Shown here: positions 36,061-47,394 of the stretch, in pieces
Numbering within the stretch: position 1 is the first letter of the stretch
How the letters are laid out: each line of letters opens with the position of its first letter
Source of the DNA: Distichodus sexfasciatus
Taxonomy: Eukaryota > Chordata > Actinopteri > Characiformes > Distichodontidae
NCBI GenBank assembly: GCA_032718565.1
Contig: JAVGVS010000023.1
Location: 4,057,548-4,121,547, forward strand
Direction of reading: 5' to 3'
DNA length: 64,000 nucleotides
Notes under the pieces: generated by a model
What the model was told of the DNA's origin: nothing
What the model saw: only the letters and a program-made list of their open reading frames with translations
Databases searched by the model: none
Program-made: the position numbers and the translations under genes

Positions 36061-37029
36061 ATGGAGCATCCTACTAATTTCACATACTTAACTCTGGAAG
36101 GACATGTAGAGTTAGAGAAGTACAGATATGTCTATTTTGTATTTACTTTTTCTGTCTACATATTAATACTTTTTTCTAATGGTGTTGTGATATCTATTAT
36201 ATGTATAAGCAAACGCCTCCACGAGCCCATGTATGTATTCATTGCTGCCTTGCTTTGCAATTCTCTGGTTGGAGCAACTGCTCTGTATCCTAAATTGCTA
36301 AGAGATTTACTGTCTGATAGTCAAATGGTCTCTTTTGAAGCCTGTACATTTCAGTCGTATTGTATTTACACATATGGTCTTTCAGAGTTTACACTGTTAT
36401 CCGCTATGGCATATGACAGATATGTCTCTGTGTGTAAGCCATTACAATATGCAATGCTTTTTAAAATGTCATTTGTCAAAAAGATTTTATTTTGCTGTTG
36501 GTTTGTACCAGCCTGTGAAAATAGCATATCACTGATATTAATATATCAAGTAAAACTGTGCAGGTTTAAGCTAAATAGAATTTACTGCAATAATAATGCA
36601 GTAGTTAAACTGAGTTGTGCAGAAGCATCTGTAAGGAGTTCTTATGGACTATTTACTTTAAGTATTGCCTTGGTTCCTCCAGTGATATTCATACTCTTCT
36701 CATATTTCAGAATTCTCCATGTATGTGTAAAAAGCTCAAAAGATTTTACAAGAAAAGCTCTACAGACGTGCTTACCACATCTGATTATTTTTGGCAGTTT
36801 TACAGTAACCTCATGCTTTGAAGTTGTCAACAGTCGAATAGAATTAAACACACCACACATTTTTACCATGATCATGTCTGTTGAAAATTTGGTCATCCCC
36901 CCAATAATTAATCCCTTAATTTATGGTATAAAAATGCAAGAGATTCAGCATAGAATCAAGAGATTATGTGGATTAATTTGGAGAAGAAATACAAACACAA
37001 TGTTAGAGCCAAAGATTTTTTCTCTTTAA
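36061..37029 (+). CDS. Odorant receptor, teleost class (delta-like), opposite orientation
   Basis: A 322-residue intact receptor. The open frame extends upstream to 36010, but the ATG at 36061 (MEHPTNFTYLTLEGHVELEK) aligns with the starts of the two minus-strand receptors, and N-T-T-type glycosylation context (NFT) follows it. It carries LHEPMYVFIAALLCNSLVG, MAYDRYVSVCKPLQY, TRKALQTCLPHL and PPIINPLIYGIK. It is clearly the same subfamily but much more diverged from the other two than they are from each other. It is transcribed away from them. Expected role: odorant detection through Golf/cAMP in olfactory neurons (family knowledge). Confidence 0.93.
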   Translation: MEHPTNFTYLTLEGHVELEKYRYVYFVFTFSVYILILFSNGVVISIICISKRLHEPMYVFIAALLCNSLVGATALYPKLLRDLLSDSQMVSFEACTFQSYCIYTYGLSEFTLLSAMAYDRYVSVCKPLQYAMLFKMSFVKKILFCCWFVPACENSISLILIYQVKLCRFKLNRIYCNNNAVVKLSCAEASVRSSYGLFTLSIALVPPVIFILFSYFRILHVCVKSSKDFTRKALQTCLPHLIIFGSFTVTSCFEVVNSRIELNTPHIFTMIMSVENLVIPPIINPLIYGIKMQEIQHRIKRLCGLIWRRNTNTMLEPKIFSL

Positions 37030-38439
37030 GTTTAAAAGAGGAAAGTAAACTTTTTTGAGTTTCAGATAGAATATGTAATATTCTACCATATGTAATATTC
37101 AATAATGTATTTAATTTATGTTTAAATGGATTTTGATGTTGAAAATACTGTATGTAATCATATTGTGTGAATTTTACAGTTTTTGCAAGAGCTTTAGCAC
37201 ATTTCAAAATGCTTAGTAAGTGTATGCTAATTGAATTGAATAATTATCATCATAAGCAACTCTCAGTTTCTTAAGACGTGTTGATCAAAATGGGTGCTAT
37301 ATGTTCCCAGTGAACTAATCTCACTTTCAAGAAAGTCAAGAATATTTTGCAAAAATTGTCATTATTTGTAAGTCTGATATTATAATGTCATTTGCAGTAA
37401 ATGTAGATGACCTCCAGTTATGAAGGGGGATTTATCATGGCATGGCTATAATTCCAGTTCAGCAGTTCTTTTCAATGTAAAATTCTGCACAATGTTTAGT
37501 TGGTGTATTTTGTGATGTATAGTTTATGTATATTTTGTTGCTGTTTGGTGTCAATTTTGATATTTCAGTAAAAATCTTCGCGATTCATGCTTATTCATTT
37601 TCATTTATATATATTTTCTTGCAAATGAAATGTATTGCACAAGGCTATGTGCTATGTTGTTCAGTACCAGCAATGTAGAGACTTGCCACATTGTTACTAA
37701 CACACTGTTAAACTCCTGTCTAACACAGATTATGTGCCTAAATATTTTCATATGTGGGATTTGCGTAATTTGAGACACACTTTTTGCTTTGGTGACACAG
37801 ACTAATTAAATGAAGGAATCATTTGCAACTTAAACTTTTGTGTGAGTGATGGCCTAGTGTTCTGCATCGTCAGTTTTCACCACTTTTACCTTTTTGGCAC
37901 ACAGCAATAATAATTTTGCAGGAAATGCCATTTCTAGTTGTTAATGAATGCAATGTTAGTGTTTTTTTTAATAATATTTTGAAATATGTCTAGAGAATAT
38001 GTAGAGGATGCATTACACATTATGATGCATTTGCTGCTGAGATGTAATATTTGAGACAAATGCAGAAGATTCTGTTTGCTCTACATGTGTCAAAGAAGTT
38101 CCAAAGAACAGACCTGTAAATAACCAGACTGCCCAATAAATAAATCAACTTTAGCTGGCTAACTATGCCAAAGGCCACTGTTATATAAAAGTTCAGAAAG
38201 AACACATTATCATATAACAGGTAATAAATAAGAAAACATTCAAAATATCAAGAAAATCCCAATAAGGATAAGAAGATAATAATAAGTATTATTATAATCA
38301 TGTGTCTTTAGACACACCTCTAAACTCGTGTGTGCAATTTCCTTGACATGATTTATGAAGAGAAAAGGACTTATATTTATTGTTTTATTTCATTATAAAA
38401 AAAAACAGAAGGACATTTTTCTGATCAGAGGCCAAATAG
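37030..38439. other. AT-rich intergenic DNA, no gene seen
   Basis: Downstream flank of the third receptor gene. No frame over 83 codons, no motif and no clear repeat recognised. Confidence 0.5.
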
Positions 38440-39520
38440 ATACACTATATGGACATACAAACTATTGCGAAACACCTCTCAATTATTGAATTCAGGTTTT
38501 TCTTTTAGACCCATTGCTACAGATGTAAATAATCAAGTGCCTGGCCATGCAGTCTCCATTTACACTTTTTAAAACAAAATAGGCCATGCTGAAGAGCTTG
38601 GTGACTATAGGTCTGGTACTGTGATAGGATGCCAACTTGCAATATGCAATATGGTGGTTTGTGAAATTTTATCCCTGGTTGATATTCAACTGTCAACTCC
38701 AAGTGGTATTATTGGCACGTGGAAGCATTTAGGAACAACAGTAACTTTGCCACGAAGTGGACGACCATGCAAAGTCACAGAATAGTGTCAATGACTGCCA
38801 AGGTCTATAATGTGTTAAACTCACCAACGTTCTACTGATTCTATAGCTGAAGAGTTCTTAATTTACACTAGCATTAATGTAACGTGCGGCAGAAGCGTCA
38901 CGGAATGGGTTTCCATGGGTTTCCGAACACCTGCATGCAAGCCTCACAACACCAAATCCAATGCCAAGAGTTGGATGGAGTGGTGTAAAGCACACTGGCA
39001 CTGGTGGAGCAGTGGAAATGTGATCTATCACGCTTTTATGTTTGGCAATCAGATGGGTGAGTGTGAGTTTGACAGATGCTGGCTGTCTGACTGTATTGTG
39101 CCGACTGTGAAGTTTGGTGGAGGATGGATGAAGATGTGGGGCTTCCAGTGCAGGACAATCTTGATGCTTCAGCATACCAAGACGTTTTGGACAACAAGTT
39201 TGAGGAAGGCCCTACTCCAGCATGCCTGTGCCCCAGTGCACAAAGCAAGGTCCATAAAGACATGGCTGGATAAGGTCAGTGAGGAAGAACTTGGCACTTA
39301 TATCCAGAGTGTCTTACATCTCCTGATTACACGGACAGTCTCATACAGCACCTGGAGTTCAAGATCTTGCTCAGGGGCCAAACGTGTTGGTTGTAAAGAA
39401 CTGGGCCACCACCAACAAGATGAACATAAACATCTAAACCTGGAAGGCCACAACACCCTAGGGTTGAGATTCTCACAAAAATATTTTGCCAAATGTTCAA
39501 ACTCCATGACTAATTAACAA
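38440..39520 (+). mobile_element. Degenerate Tc1-like transposon copy
   Basis: The left end 'atacactatatggacataca' and 'gaaacacctct' match a common fish Tc1-type terminus. Transposase remnants in several frames include PRSGRPCKVT-like sequence near 38755, SNAKSWMEWCKAHWHWWSS (38960-39010), DCIVPTVKFGGGW (39095-39125) and APVHKARSIKTWLDKVSEEE (39230-39290). Stops and frame changes make it inactive. The right terminus is not clear. Confidence 0.7.
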
Positions 39521-39869
39521 TGCTTTCATATTGACTCAGGCCTCTGGTTCTCTGGTCCTCCGGGGGGTCATTTGACATGCTTGCCCTAAGAGGAATACTT
39601 GCCCCAAAGTGGTCATAAAGCCCTGAAAAACATGTTTTCATACAGACACACAACCCAGTAGTCCAGGAACCCCATCAGAGACAATTAGGCCATAGATCTC
39701 AGGAGACCGACTGCTTGAGGAAGATTGAGGAAGACATTTTTTTGTTTAGCAGGCTTGGGTATTAAAGTTTTTATAGTTAGGTTAAAGCATTTAAAATGTG
39801 GTGTAAGTACAGACTTTAATGCAAAGTGCTTAATAAAGATATTATATTAAACTTTAAGACATTTTAGCC

Positions 39870-41740
39870 ATTTTTATAATCACTAAATTATCTGAGCCTC
39901 AAAAGTAATTGGACATGTGACTGACAAGAGTTTGGTGGATGGTAAGACCTATTGCTTCATTATTCCATGACAAACTAATTAGATAAAAGGTTTGGCAGTA
40001 CATTTATAGCATTTAGCAGTACACTGGAACTCAACAAGAGCTCCAAAAATGGCAGTGCAAGTGAAGGGCATCATCAACCTGAAAAAAAACCTGTCAAAGA
40101 GATAGCTAAGACTTTAGGAGGGCTCAGTTCAACAATACGTTACATTCTTAAAAAGAAAGTATGCACTGCTGAGCTCAGCAACACCAACAGACTTGATAGA
40201 CAACAAAAGTCAACAAAAGTGGATGCATAATTCTTTCCTTGATGAATTAAACCCCTTTATAACACTTAGCTTGGTCAACAGCACTCTTGAAGAGGTAGGC
40301 ATATCACTCTCAAAGTCAAAGTCAAAGGCTTACAATCAAAAGAATGGATGCCAGTGAAAGAGGGTACCTGGTGTTTATTGATAAATTTACTGCTTACAGA
40401 CGCACAGGAAATAATTTTGTTCTCTTTACAAAGATTCTGCCAAATGCTGTGACCTGATTGGAAAGCACTTTATTTTACAAATGGATACAAAACAAACTGT
40501 GAAGGCAATGCATGAGTTTCTAAAGTAAAGAAATGGGAAACCATTCAATATTTAAGTCAATTACATGATCTCAGTCCAATAGAGGATTCTCTAATGTAGA
40601 CAAAACAGAAGGCAGAAAGACCAACAAACAAGCAGCAACTAAAAGTGGCAACAGTAAAACATAAAGAGTTGAACATTATTGTACATATTACCAGTTGTAG
40701 TTTTCTCTGACTGCTGTCACTATATTTAACTGACTGCCTGTTTAGAATTTTCATATTCATTTGTCGCGGATCATAGCACATTTGATGCACAAAGATAATT
40801 CCAGGACCAAAATCGTAGTTTAAATTTCATATGTAACTATATTGCACAGTCTCTTTTTCTCTAGTTTAGAGTTTTTATATTTCATAGTTTATGTATACAT
40901 TTTTGCTTACTCTATGTGTCTTATGTGTTCCTTGTACTGTAGGAACCAGAGCCACATCCTCTCATATCTCTGTATAGTTAAAATTTACTTTGACTTTGTC
41001 TGAAGGCCTAACATAGCATCTCAGTGGAGAAAACTGAGTTTAGTGATGTTCATGGGTTTCAGACTTTACACAGTCATTGATTTGAAATTGAAAGGACTCT
41101 TGCGAGTGCAGTGCAGCTCACGCTGTCTCACTAGCCTCGAACTCCAAAGATTCTTTGCACGTAACACGTATCCGAAAAAGAGTCTTCGGTCCAGTCTTTT
41201 CTTTTGTTGTCTTTTTCTTTACTACAACTTAGACTTTTACAAGCAAACGATGAATTCCTAGGACTACAAAGATACTTTACGTGATGGTCAAAAGACTGTA
41301 ACGCTCCTGAGTTCTCAGCTCTAACACAATTCTAGTTCTATACGTTCTTGCATCTTCATATATATTTCAGGATCCAGTCAGATTACGACACGTAAGACAC
41401 ATATTACTTGTATTGTTACATACTAGTACATTTAACGTGTATACGTATTAATATAATTCTATTACATAACACTGTACATGGAAAGTTATGGAAAGTTCCA
41501 GAAACAAATCTCTACTTTCTATTGCAAATATATAAAATATTAAATCCAAATATTCATACATTCATGCACACAAAATGGCTCCAACAACTCTTAAATAGCT
41601 TGAAATCCAACAGCTTTTCAAATCCATTACATTACATCTGAACATCTATACACCCACTGCATCTTGGTTTAATTTCAAAGCTATTGTGGAAAATTACAAA
41701 AATTACAGTAATGTCCAAATAATTTTGGACCTAACTGTAG
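39870..41740 (+). mobile_element. Second degenerate Tc1-like element, different family
   Basis: The left end 'ctcaaaagtaattggacatg' (near 39898) is roughly inverted at 41708-41728 ('aatgtccaaataattttgga'). Between them lies decayed transposase: 'gagatagctaagactttagg' (N-terminal helix-turn-helix region, 40098) and 'aatgggaaaccattcaatat' to 'ccaacaaacaagcagcaact' (C-terminal catalytic end, 40535-40640). Many indels are present. Confidence 0.5.
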
Positions 41741-41777
41741 TGTTTGCATTGCTGAGGGTCTGGCATGAACAGGACAC

Positions 41778-42014
41778 ATGCAAGCAAAGTACAGAGACAG
41801 AGTGGCGTCTCAAAACAATGATCTTAAGGATGTTCAGCTCTGGTGCTTTGAAAATGTAAAGCAGAATATCAACTCCTGGTTTGGGAACAGTGTCCAGGGC
41901 CTTAAAGGTCTACACAGACTCATGCAGTACAACACTGCACCATCAGCTCTACTGTCTCTGCAGGACATTTTCAGCAGGAGACACAGAACTGACCAGAGGA
42001 ACTTGGTTCATTAG
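41778..42014 (+). pseudogene. LINE reverse-transcriptase C-terminal remnant
   Basis: The frame reads SWFGNSVQGLKGLHRLMQY and PSALLSLQDIFSRRHRTDQ, which resembles the region just C-terminal to the reverse transcriptase in fish L2/CR1/RTE-type LINEs (W-F/Y-G-N-S, then L-x-S-L-x-D-I, then a basic stretch). It is a short isolated fragment. The assignment rests on this motif pattern only. Confidence 0.4.
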
Positions 42015-43145
42015 AGACTAACCTTATCCCAGTAACTGACTGTTACCCCTGTTTCATTCAGGCTAATGCTTCAGAAATATTTGGGCAAAAGGAGAACTCA
42101 GGAAGAGCTTCTCCAAGGTTAAGTGGTGCAAGGTCTGCTGTTTTCCTTGGTTTTTACTATTTTATTTTAACATATGTTTTACAAATATTTGTTCTTGAGT
42201 ATAACATTCAAAGGGAAACCTAGAATGCAATGCAATTGTCAGATGATAAAATACACAAGAAAAAATGTTTAGAAAATGGAAAGTTAAGATGACATGAAAT
42301 TCCATCTCATGTTGTCCTCCTTTGCGTCCCTATTGATGTCATAAAGTACCAATAAACATGTTTGTTAGAGACACCTTAGTCTATGATGATCCCCATCAGA
42401 GATCATTAGGCCACATGTCTCAGTGGACTCCCTGTGTGTGAGACCATTTATAATTAATTCCCTTTAGATGTAATTTGGACAAAGACATTCTGAATTGGGT
42501 AGATTCTAAACAACAAAGTTTTTTTTAAATGTTTCTAGGAGATACAATATTTGAATGACATTTATTCGATAGCTATAAGGTCACTGTTTTCTCTTTAGAA
42601 GTGCAGTTAATGCATTAGCAAACATATATAACACTCCTGACTGAACTCATTATACTAAGACTAAAATTATTACTGTTCTAATTAAACTGGTTAAAACTAG
42701 CTATTGGTTTCAAACACAACATTTTTGTTCTTCCAATAGCATCTCAGTTCGTTATGGCCCTTACAGTTACTGTTTGTCAATTACGAAATAATAAGTTAAT
42801 TACAGAAATTGTATTAAATGTTGCCCAAGGTTATTTAAATTTCTTTTGCATTCATAGACTACATTTGCATCATTTTACTTCCAGCTTCATTAGTCCACAG
42901 ACATAAGATGAACTAAGATGTTTAACCTCTTACCACTAGAGATGCCAACATTCTCATTTCCTTGATTAGTAATTTCTAACTAACTGCTTCTTGAACGTGT
43001 CAAATGTTTAAAAGGATGAGCATCCCATACTATCACTGATGCTTAAATTTGCTGTGTTAAAACACAGATGCTGTCCAAATATAAATAAGCATATATTTTT
43101 CCTAAACAGTACAATTTCTAACAATTACAATGTGTCTTTTTGTAT
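42015..43145. other. AT-rich intergenic DNA, no gene seen
   Basis: No coding signal. A small segment near 42383-42440 ('cccatcagagatcattaggc') is related to 39670-39705 ('cccatcagagacaattaggc'), so both are pieces of some dispersed repeat. Confidence 0.45.
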
Positions 43146-43147
43146 GC

Positions 43148-43300
43148 CACTACAATATACAGTACTGCCTCACAGCGAGAAGGTCCTGGGTTTGAGCCCT
43201 GGGCCTTTCTGTGTGGAGTTTGCATGCTCTCCCTGTGTTTGTGTGGATTTTCTCCCACAGTCCAAAGGCATGTATATAGGTTAATTGGCCCCCTAAGATG
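43148..43300 (+). mobile_element. SINE-like dispersed repeat with tRNA-like box B
   Basis: The segment 'actgcctcacagcgagaagg', 'tcctgggtttgagccctggg' and 'tgtgtggagtttgcatgctc' is a form found very widely in fish genomes. The 'gggtttgagccc' part resembles a tRNA box B. Followed by degenerate GT/TATTT sequence. Confidence 0.6.
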
Positions 43301-43534
43301 TGAGTTTGGGGTATTTAGGGTATATTGGATCTATTATTTAGTATAATACCCTAATATTTAGGGTATTTGGATCTGATTCAGGGTAGTGGATCTGAGTGGA
43401 ATGTTGCTGATGCTATTATTAGGTGTGCTTTATCAGTACGAAATCAGATTTCTTTTTAAATTCAAATATATGTTGCAAAGACCACACAAAATATAACATT
43501 ATATACGTTTCCTTTCATTATTTAAAACAAAAAG

Positions 43535-43665
43535 CAACTTGGGGTTATGGCTCTTTCTCAAAGACCAAAAGTGGAAGTGCTGGAGGTAGTATTTGACCCC
43601 ACTACCTCTTGGTCCATAGGCAAGCGTCCTACCACTAGTCCACAATGATTGGTTAGAAGTTGGCC
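43535..43665 (-). repeat. Dispersed otophysan-type repeat fragment
   Basis: The 'gcaacttggggttatggctc' and 'ttgaccccactacctcttgg' blocks recur at 50415-50520 and, more weakly, at 57270-57400. These are copies of one dispersed repeat. Confidence 0.55.
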
Positions 43666-43922
43666 CATATGCAACATTGGAAAATGAATATGAATGTAGG
43701 AATGCCAGGTGCATTTCTGCATTAAACTATTTATTAATTTTTAATTAATATTGCACTCGGTTCAGATTTCTCCACCTCCTTCCATAATGTTCCTAGTTTC
43801 GAGTTAAAGGGACGGCAAAGTTTCCATCTGGCCAAAGTGTCTCTGTAAAAAAAGTGTGCATGTGCCACCAAATAGTTCCGCCCCGTGTTAGGAAAGATCA
43901 GACCTGCATGTTTTCCAGTCAA

Positions 43923-43994
43923 CTCACCATGTGTAGAACATATTGCTAGAAATAGAAGCACAAATAAACCAGATGCATTGTTTTTAATAAGCAT
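43923..43994 (-). CDS. Candidate orphan signal-peptide exon
   Basis: On the minus strand an ATG at 43994 begins MLIKNNASGLFVLLFLAICS followed by THG: a short polar N-terminus, a hydrophobic core and small residues, as in a signal peptide. It is followed immediately by a good donor (CATG|GTGAGT). The exon ends in phase 1 like the first exon of the ECM1-like gene at 49.6 kb. I found no matching downstream exons on the minus strand, so it may be a gene relic or chance. Confidence 0.22.
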
Positions 43995-44070
43995 TTTATT
44001 GAATGTTAACTGCAGAGCAGACTATCTTTCAGTTTAGTGGGTAAATAGCTTGCTTTTGAAAACATTTCTT

Positions 44071-44190
44071 GCTTATGGCCACACCACCCTGAGAACGCCC
44101 GATCTCGTCTGATCTCGGAACCTAAGCAGGGTTGGGCCTGGTTAGTACTTGGATGGGAGACCGCCTGGGAATACCAGGTGCTGTAAGCTT
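44071..44190 (+). rRNA. 5S ribosomal RNA gene (single isolated copy, possibly a pseudogene)
   Basis: 120 nt with the full 5S framework: gcttatggccacaccaccct at the start, the internal control region 'gggttgggcctggttagtac' and 'ttggatgggagaccgcctgg', and the closing 'aataccaggtgctgtaagct' pairing with the 5' end. It is followed by TTTT at 44189-44192, a pol III terminator. Differences from the usual vertebrate sequence include gcttaT (for C), gaaCctaag (for G) and gggTtggg (for C), at least one in a conserved helix. There is no tandem repeat of it in the window, so it is a dispersed copy. Confidence 0.9.
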
Positions 44191-44192
44191 TT

Positions 44193-45507
44193 GCACTCTT
44201 TTACCTTTCTGCTGAAATAATTTTTGTGACGAGTTGCACATTTTAGCTTGCAGTTTACTCATTTTGAACAGTATGACTGAGGTTTCAAACAGATGTAACC
44301 GATTCCACCACTCTCTTTTCTGCATCATTCCTTTACAACTATAAACTATTACTTATAACTTTATATTTACACATCTGAAAATCTGTTTAATCAAGGTTTA
44401 ATTTTTTAAATAACTTGTATTCTTCACAGTCAAAATAAAGAGTGGTTCAGGATACATTTCACTGCGTGTTGTACCTGTGTAACTATGCATGTGACAAGTA
44501 AAGATTTTTTTTTTCAAATAAAGAATCTTGAATCTTGAGAATTGCTCTTCAGGATGTCAGCATCGATGACACTGTCGTCGACAGTTTAAGAGCAAGTGAG
44601 CTCTGTGGAATATGCACCAGAAGAACTGTCTTCAAATGATGGCCGTCTATGTACCTTATTTATTCATATAGTTATTTATTTCATATAATGTCCTATTTAT
44701 TTATTTATTTATTTAATTTTGATCTTTTTTGAGTTCCATAATTTACAACGTGAGTTTAGTACGTACCATTCATTCATTATCAGAACCGCTTAAGCCCAAC
44801 GGTAGTTATGGTTGAGACACTTACAATTCCTCTACTAGTCAGCAGAGGTCCTCATCACCTCACTATTAATAGTATCTGTTATTGTTAATATCACAAAAAT
44901 TTTGCTTTAACACTGCATCAGTGACGAATCTATGGTTACACCTACAGTGAAGGTTTCAGTCAGTGTGTCCCACGACACACTGAACTAATGTCATAGTGAC
45001 TATTTGATTATGATGAGGTTTGTTCCTATTTGGCACACGAAGTGCACTGCTGCCTCCTGCAGCTTAAACATGTTATGAAGCACCTCAGTCAGGCTACTCG
45101 TCATGCAGTTATACATTTCAAAAATATTACTGAATGCATCGTATTGGTGTAACAAAGCACTGAGATTTAGTCAGTGCCTTTTTAGCAATAAAAACCTTGT
45201 CTCAAGAAGCTGCCTGCTGGTGAGCCAAAACTTCATGTTTGTTTGTTTGCTTGTTTAAAGTTCGTACGGTATTGGCTTTTTCATACAATGAAATACATTC
45301 AGGTTGTTGTGTTGGTCAAAAAGGACTTGAACCTACAATCTCTCAGGCCACGGTTTAGTAGACTAAATTTTAGAAATTGATTGAACTGAAAGCCTGGAAT
45401 CTGTAACGACCATCCCTGCGATCTCCAGTCAGCCACTAGATGTCGACATGTTTCCTCTTGAACCCGGCCTTGTTTAGCTTTAATGTACCCTAAATTATTC
45501 TACAACC

Positions 45508-45538
<31 letters not shown>

Positions 45539-45830
45539 ATGAAAGGAACTAGAGCCAAGAGTAAAGATGATAGAATCATTTTCTATTGGACATCTGATGA
45601 CTCATGAGAATGAAAAGGTATCCTAAAATAACATATAGACAGATTTCTTGTTCCTAGAGGAAATATGAGAATGACAAAATGTGAAGCAAACACAAGGAGC
45701 AATAAAATCTATATTACCTACTGGCTCATGTTTTCCCATGTTGTATAAACTTTAAAAAAAAAATGTAACAGTGTGACACACTGTGTTTCAAATCAACCTG
45801 AGCAAATAAACTACATGCATGCAGCTATGT
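44193..45830. other. Intergenic DNA, no gene; small microsatellites
   Basis: Contains an ATTT run at about 44696-44716 and an AAC trinucleotide run at about 45510-45537. The segment 44883-44970 is the source-like copy of a block also found inside the Tc1 element at 46371-46458. No coding sequence was recognised. Confidence 0.6.
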
Positions 45831-47394
45831 TATACAGTGCTGTGAAAAAGTATTTGCCCCCTTCCTGATTTATTTATTTTTTTGCGTGTTTGTCACACTT
45901 AAATGTTTCAGATTATCAAACAAATTTAAGTATTAGACAAAGATAACCCAAGTAAACACAGAATGCAGTTTTTAAGGGATAATTTTATTTATTAAGGAAA
46001 AAAAACTATCCAAACCTACATGGCCCTATGTGGAGAAGTAATTGCCCCCTTGTAAAATCATAAAGTAACGGTGGTTAATCACATTTTTTGCAAATCTGAG
46101 TGCAAGTTCACCAGTAACACCCAGGCCTGATTACTGCCAGACCTACTGAATGAAGAGATCACTTAAAAAGTAGCCCAAAAGATCCCAAAACAGGAAGACA
46201 TCATGCTGCGATCTAAAGAAATTCAGGAACTGACGAGAAACAAAGTAATTGACTTCTGTCGTTCTGGAAAAGGTTACAAAGCCATTTCTAAAGCTTTGGG
46301 ACTCCAGCGAACCACGGTGAGGGCCATTATTCACAAATAGAGAAAACATGGAAAAGTGGTGACTGGCCTATGTTAATATCACAAAAATTTTGCTTTAACA
46401 CTACATTAGTGACGGATCTATGGTTACACCTACAGTGAAGGTTTCAGTCAGTGTGCCTCACTTGCCTTAGTTAAGCTCAGTGTTCATGACTCAACCATAA
46501 GAAAGAGACGAGGCAAAACGGCCTGCATGGCAGAGTTCCAAGTCGAAAACCACTGCTGATGAAAAAGAACATAAAGGCTGGTCTCACTTTTGCCAAAAAA
46601 CACCTTGATGATCCCCAAGTTCTTTGGGACAATAGTCTGTGGACTGACAAAACAAAAGCTGAACCTTTTGGAAGGTGTGCGTCCCATTACATCTGGCGTA
46701 AAAGTAACACAGCATTTCAGAAAAAGAACATCATGCCAACGGTGGTAGTGTGATGGTCTGGAGCTGCTTTGCTGCTTCAGGACCTGGACGACTTGCTGTG
46801 ATTGGTGGAGCCATTAATTCTGTTCTCTACCAAAAAATCCTGAAGGAGAATGTGGAGCCATCAGTTTGTGACCTCAAGCTGAAGCGCACTTGGGTTCTGC
46901 AGCAGCACAATGATCCAAAACACACCAGCAAGTCCACCTCTGAATGGCTTAAAAAACCTTAATGAAGGTTTTGGAGTGGCCTAGTCAAAGTCTGGACCTG
47001 AGTCCAATTGAGTTCATGCTCAGAAACCCTCCAATATGGCTGAATTAAAACACTTCTGCAAAGAAGAGTGGGCCAGAATCCCTACACAGCGATGTGAAAG
47101 ACTCATTGCCACTTATCGCAAATGCTTAATTGCTGTTGTTGCTGCTAAAGGTGGCTCAACTAGTTATTAGGTTTAGGGGGCAATTACTTTTTCACATAGG
47201 GCCATGTAGGTTTGGATAGTTTTTTTTCCTTAATAAATAAAATCATCACTTAGAAACTGCATTTTGTGTTTACTTGGGTTATCTTTGTCTAATAGTTAAA
47301 TTTGTTTGATAATCTGAAACATGTAAGTGTGATAAACATGCAAAGAAGTAAGAAATCAGGAAGGGGGCAAATACTTTTTCACAACACTGTATAC
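45831..47394 (+). mobile_element. Tc1/mariner element with about 200 bp inverted repeats and a defective transposase
   Basis: The left end cagtgctgtgaaaaagtatt (45835) is matched in reverse at the right end near 47389, and the similarity continues inward about 200 bp on each side (including 'aacctacatggccctatgtg'). TA is present at both ends. Transposase parts: LRSKEIQELTRNKVIDFCRS and GYKAISKALGLQRTTVRAII (DNA-binding, 46200-46340), NIKAGLTFAKKHLDDPQVLW (46570-46630), GRCASHYIWRKSNTAFQKKN (46675-46735), RTWVLQQHNDPKHTSKSTSE (46887-46950). Stops occur, and the region between the DNA-binding and catalytic parts is replaced by unrelated sequence. Confidence 0.9.

Noticed and set aside
39036..39263. 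Minus-strand ORFs opposite the 39 kb Tc1 copy
   Set aside because: Antisense to decayed transposase sequence.
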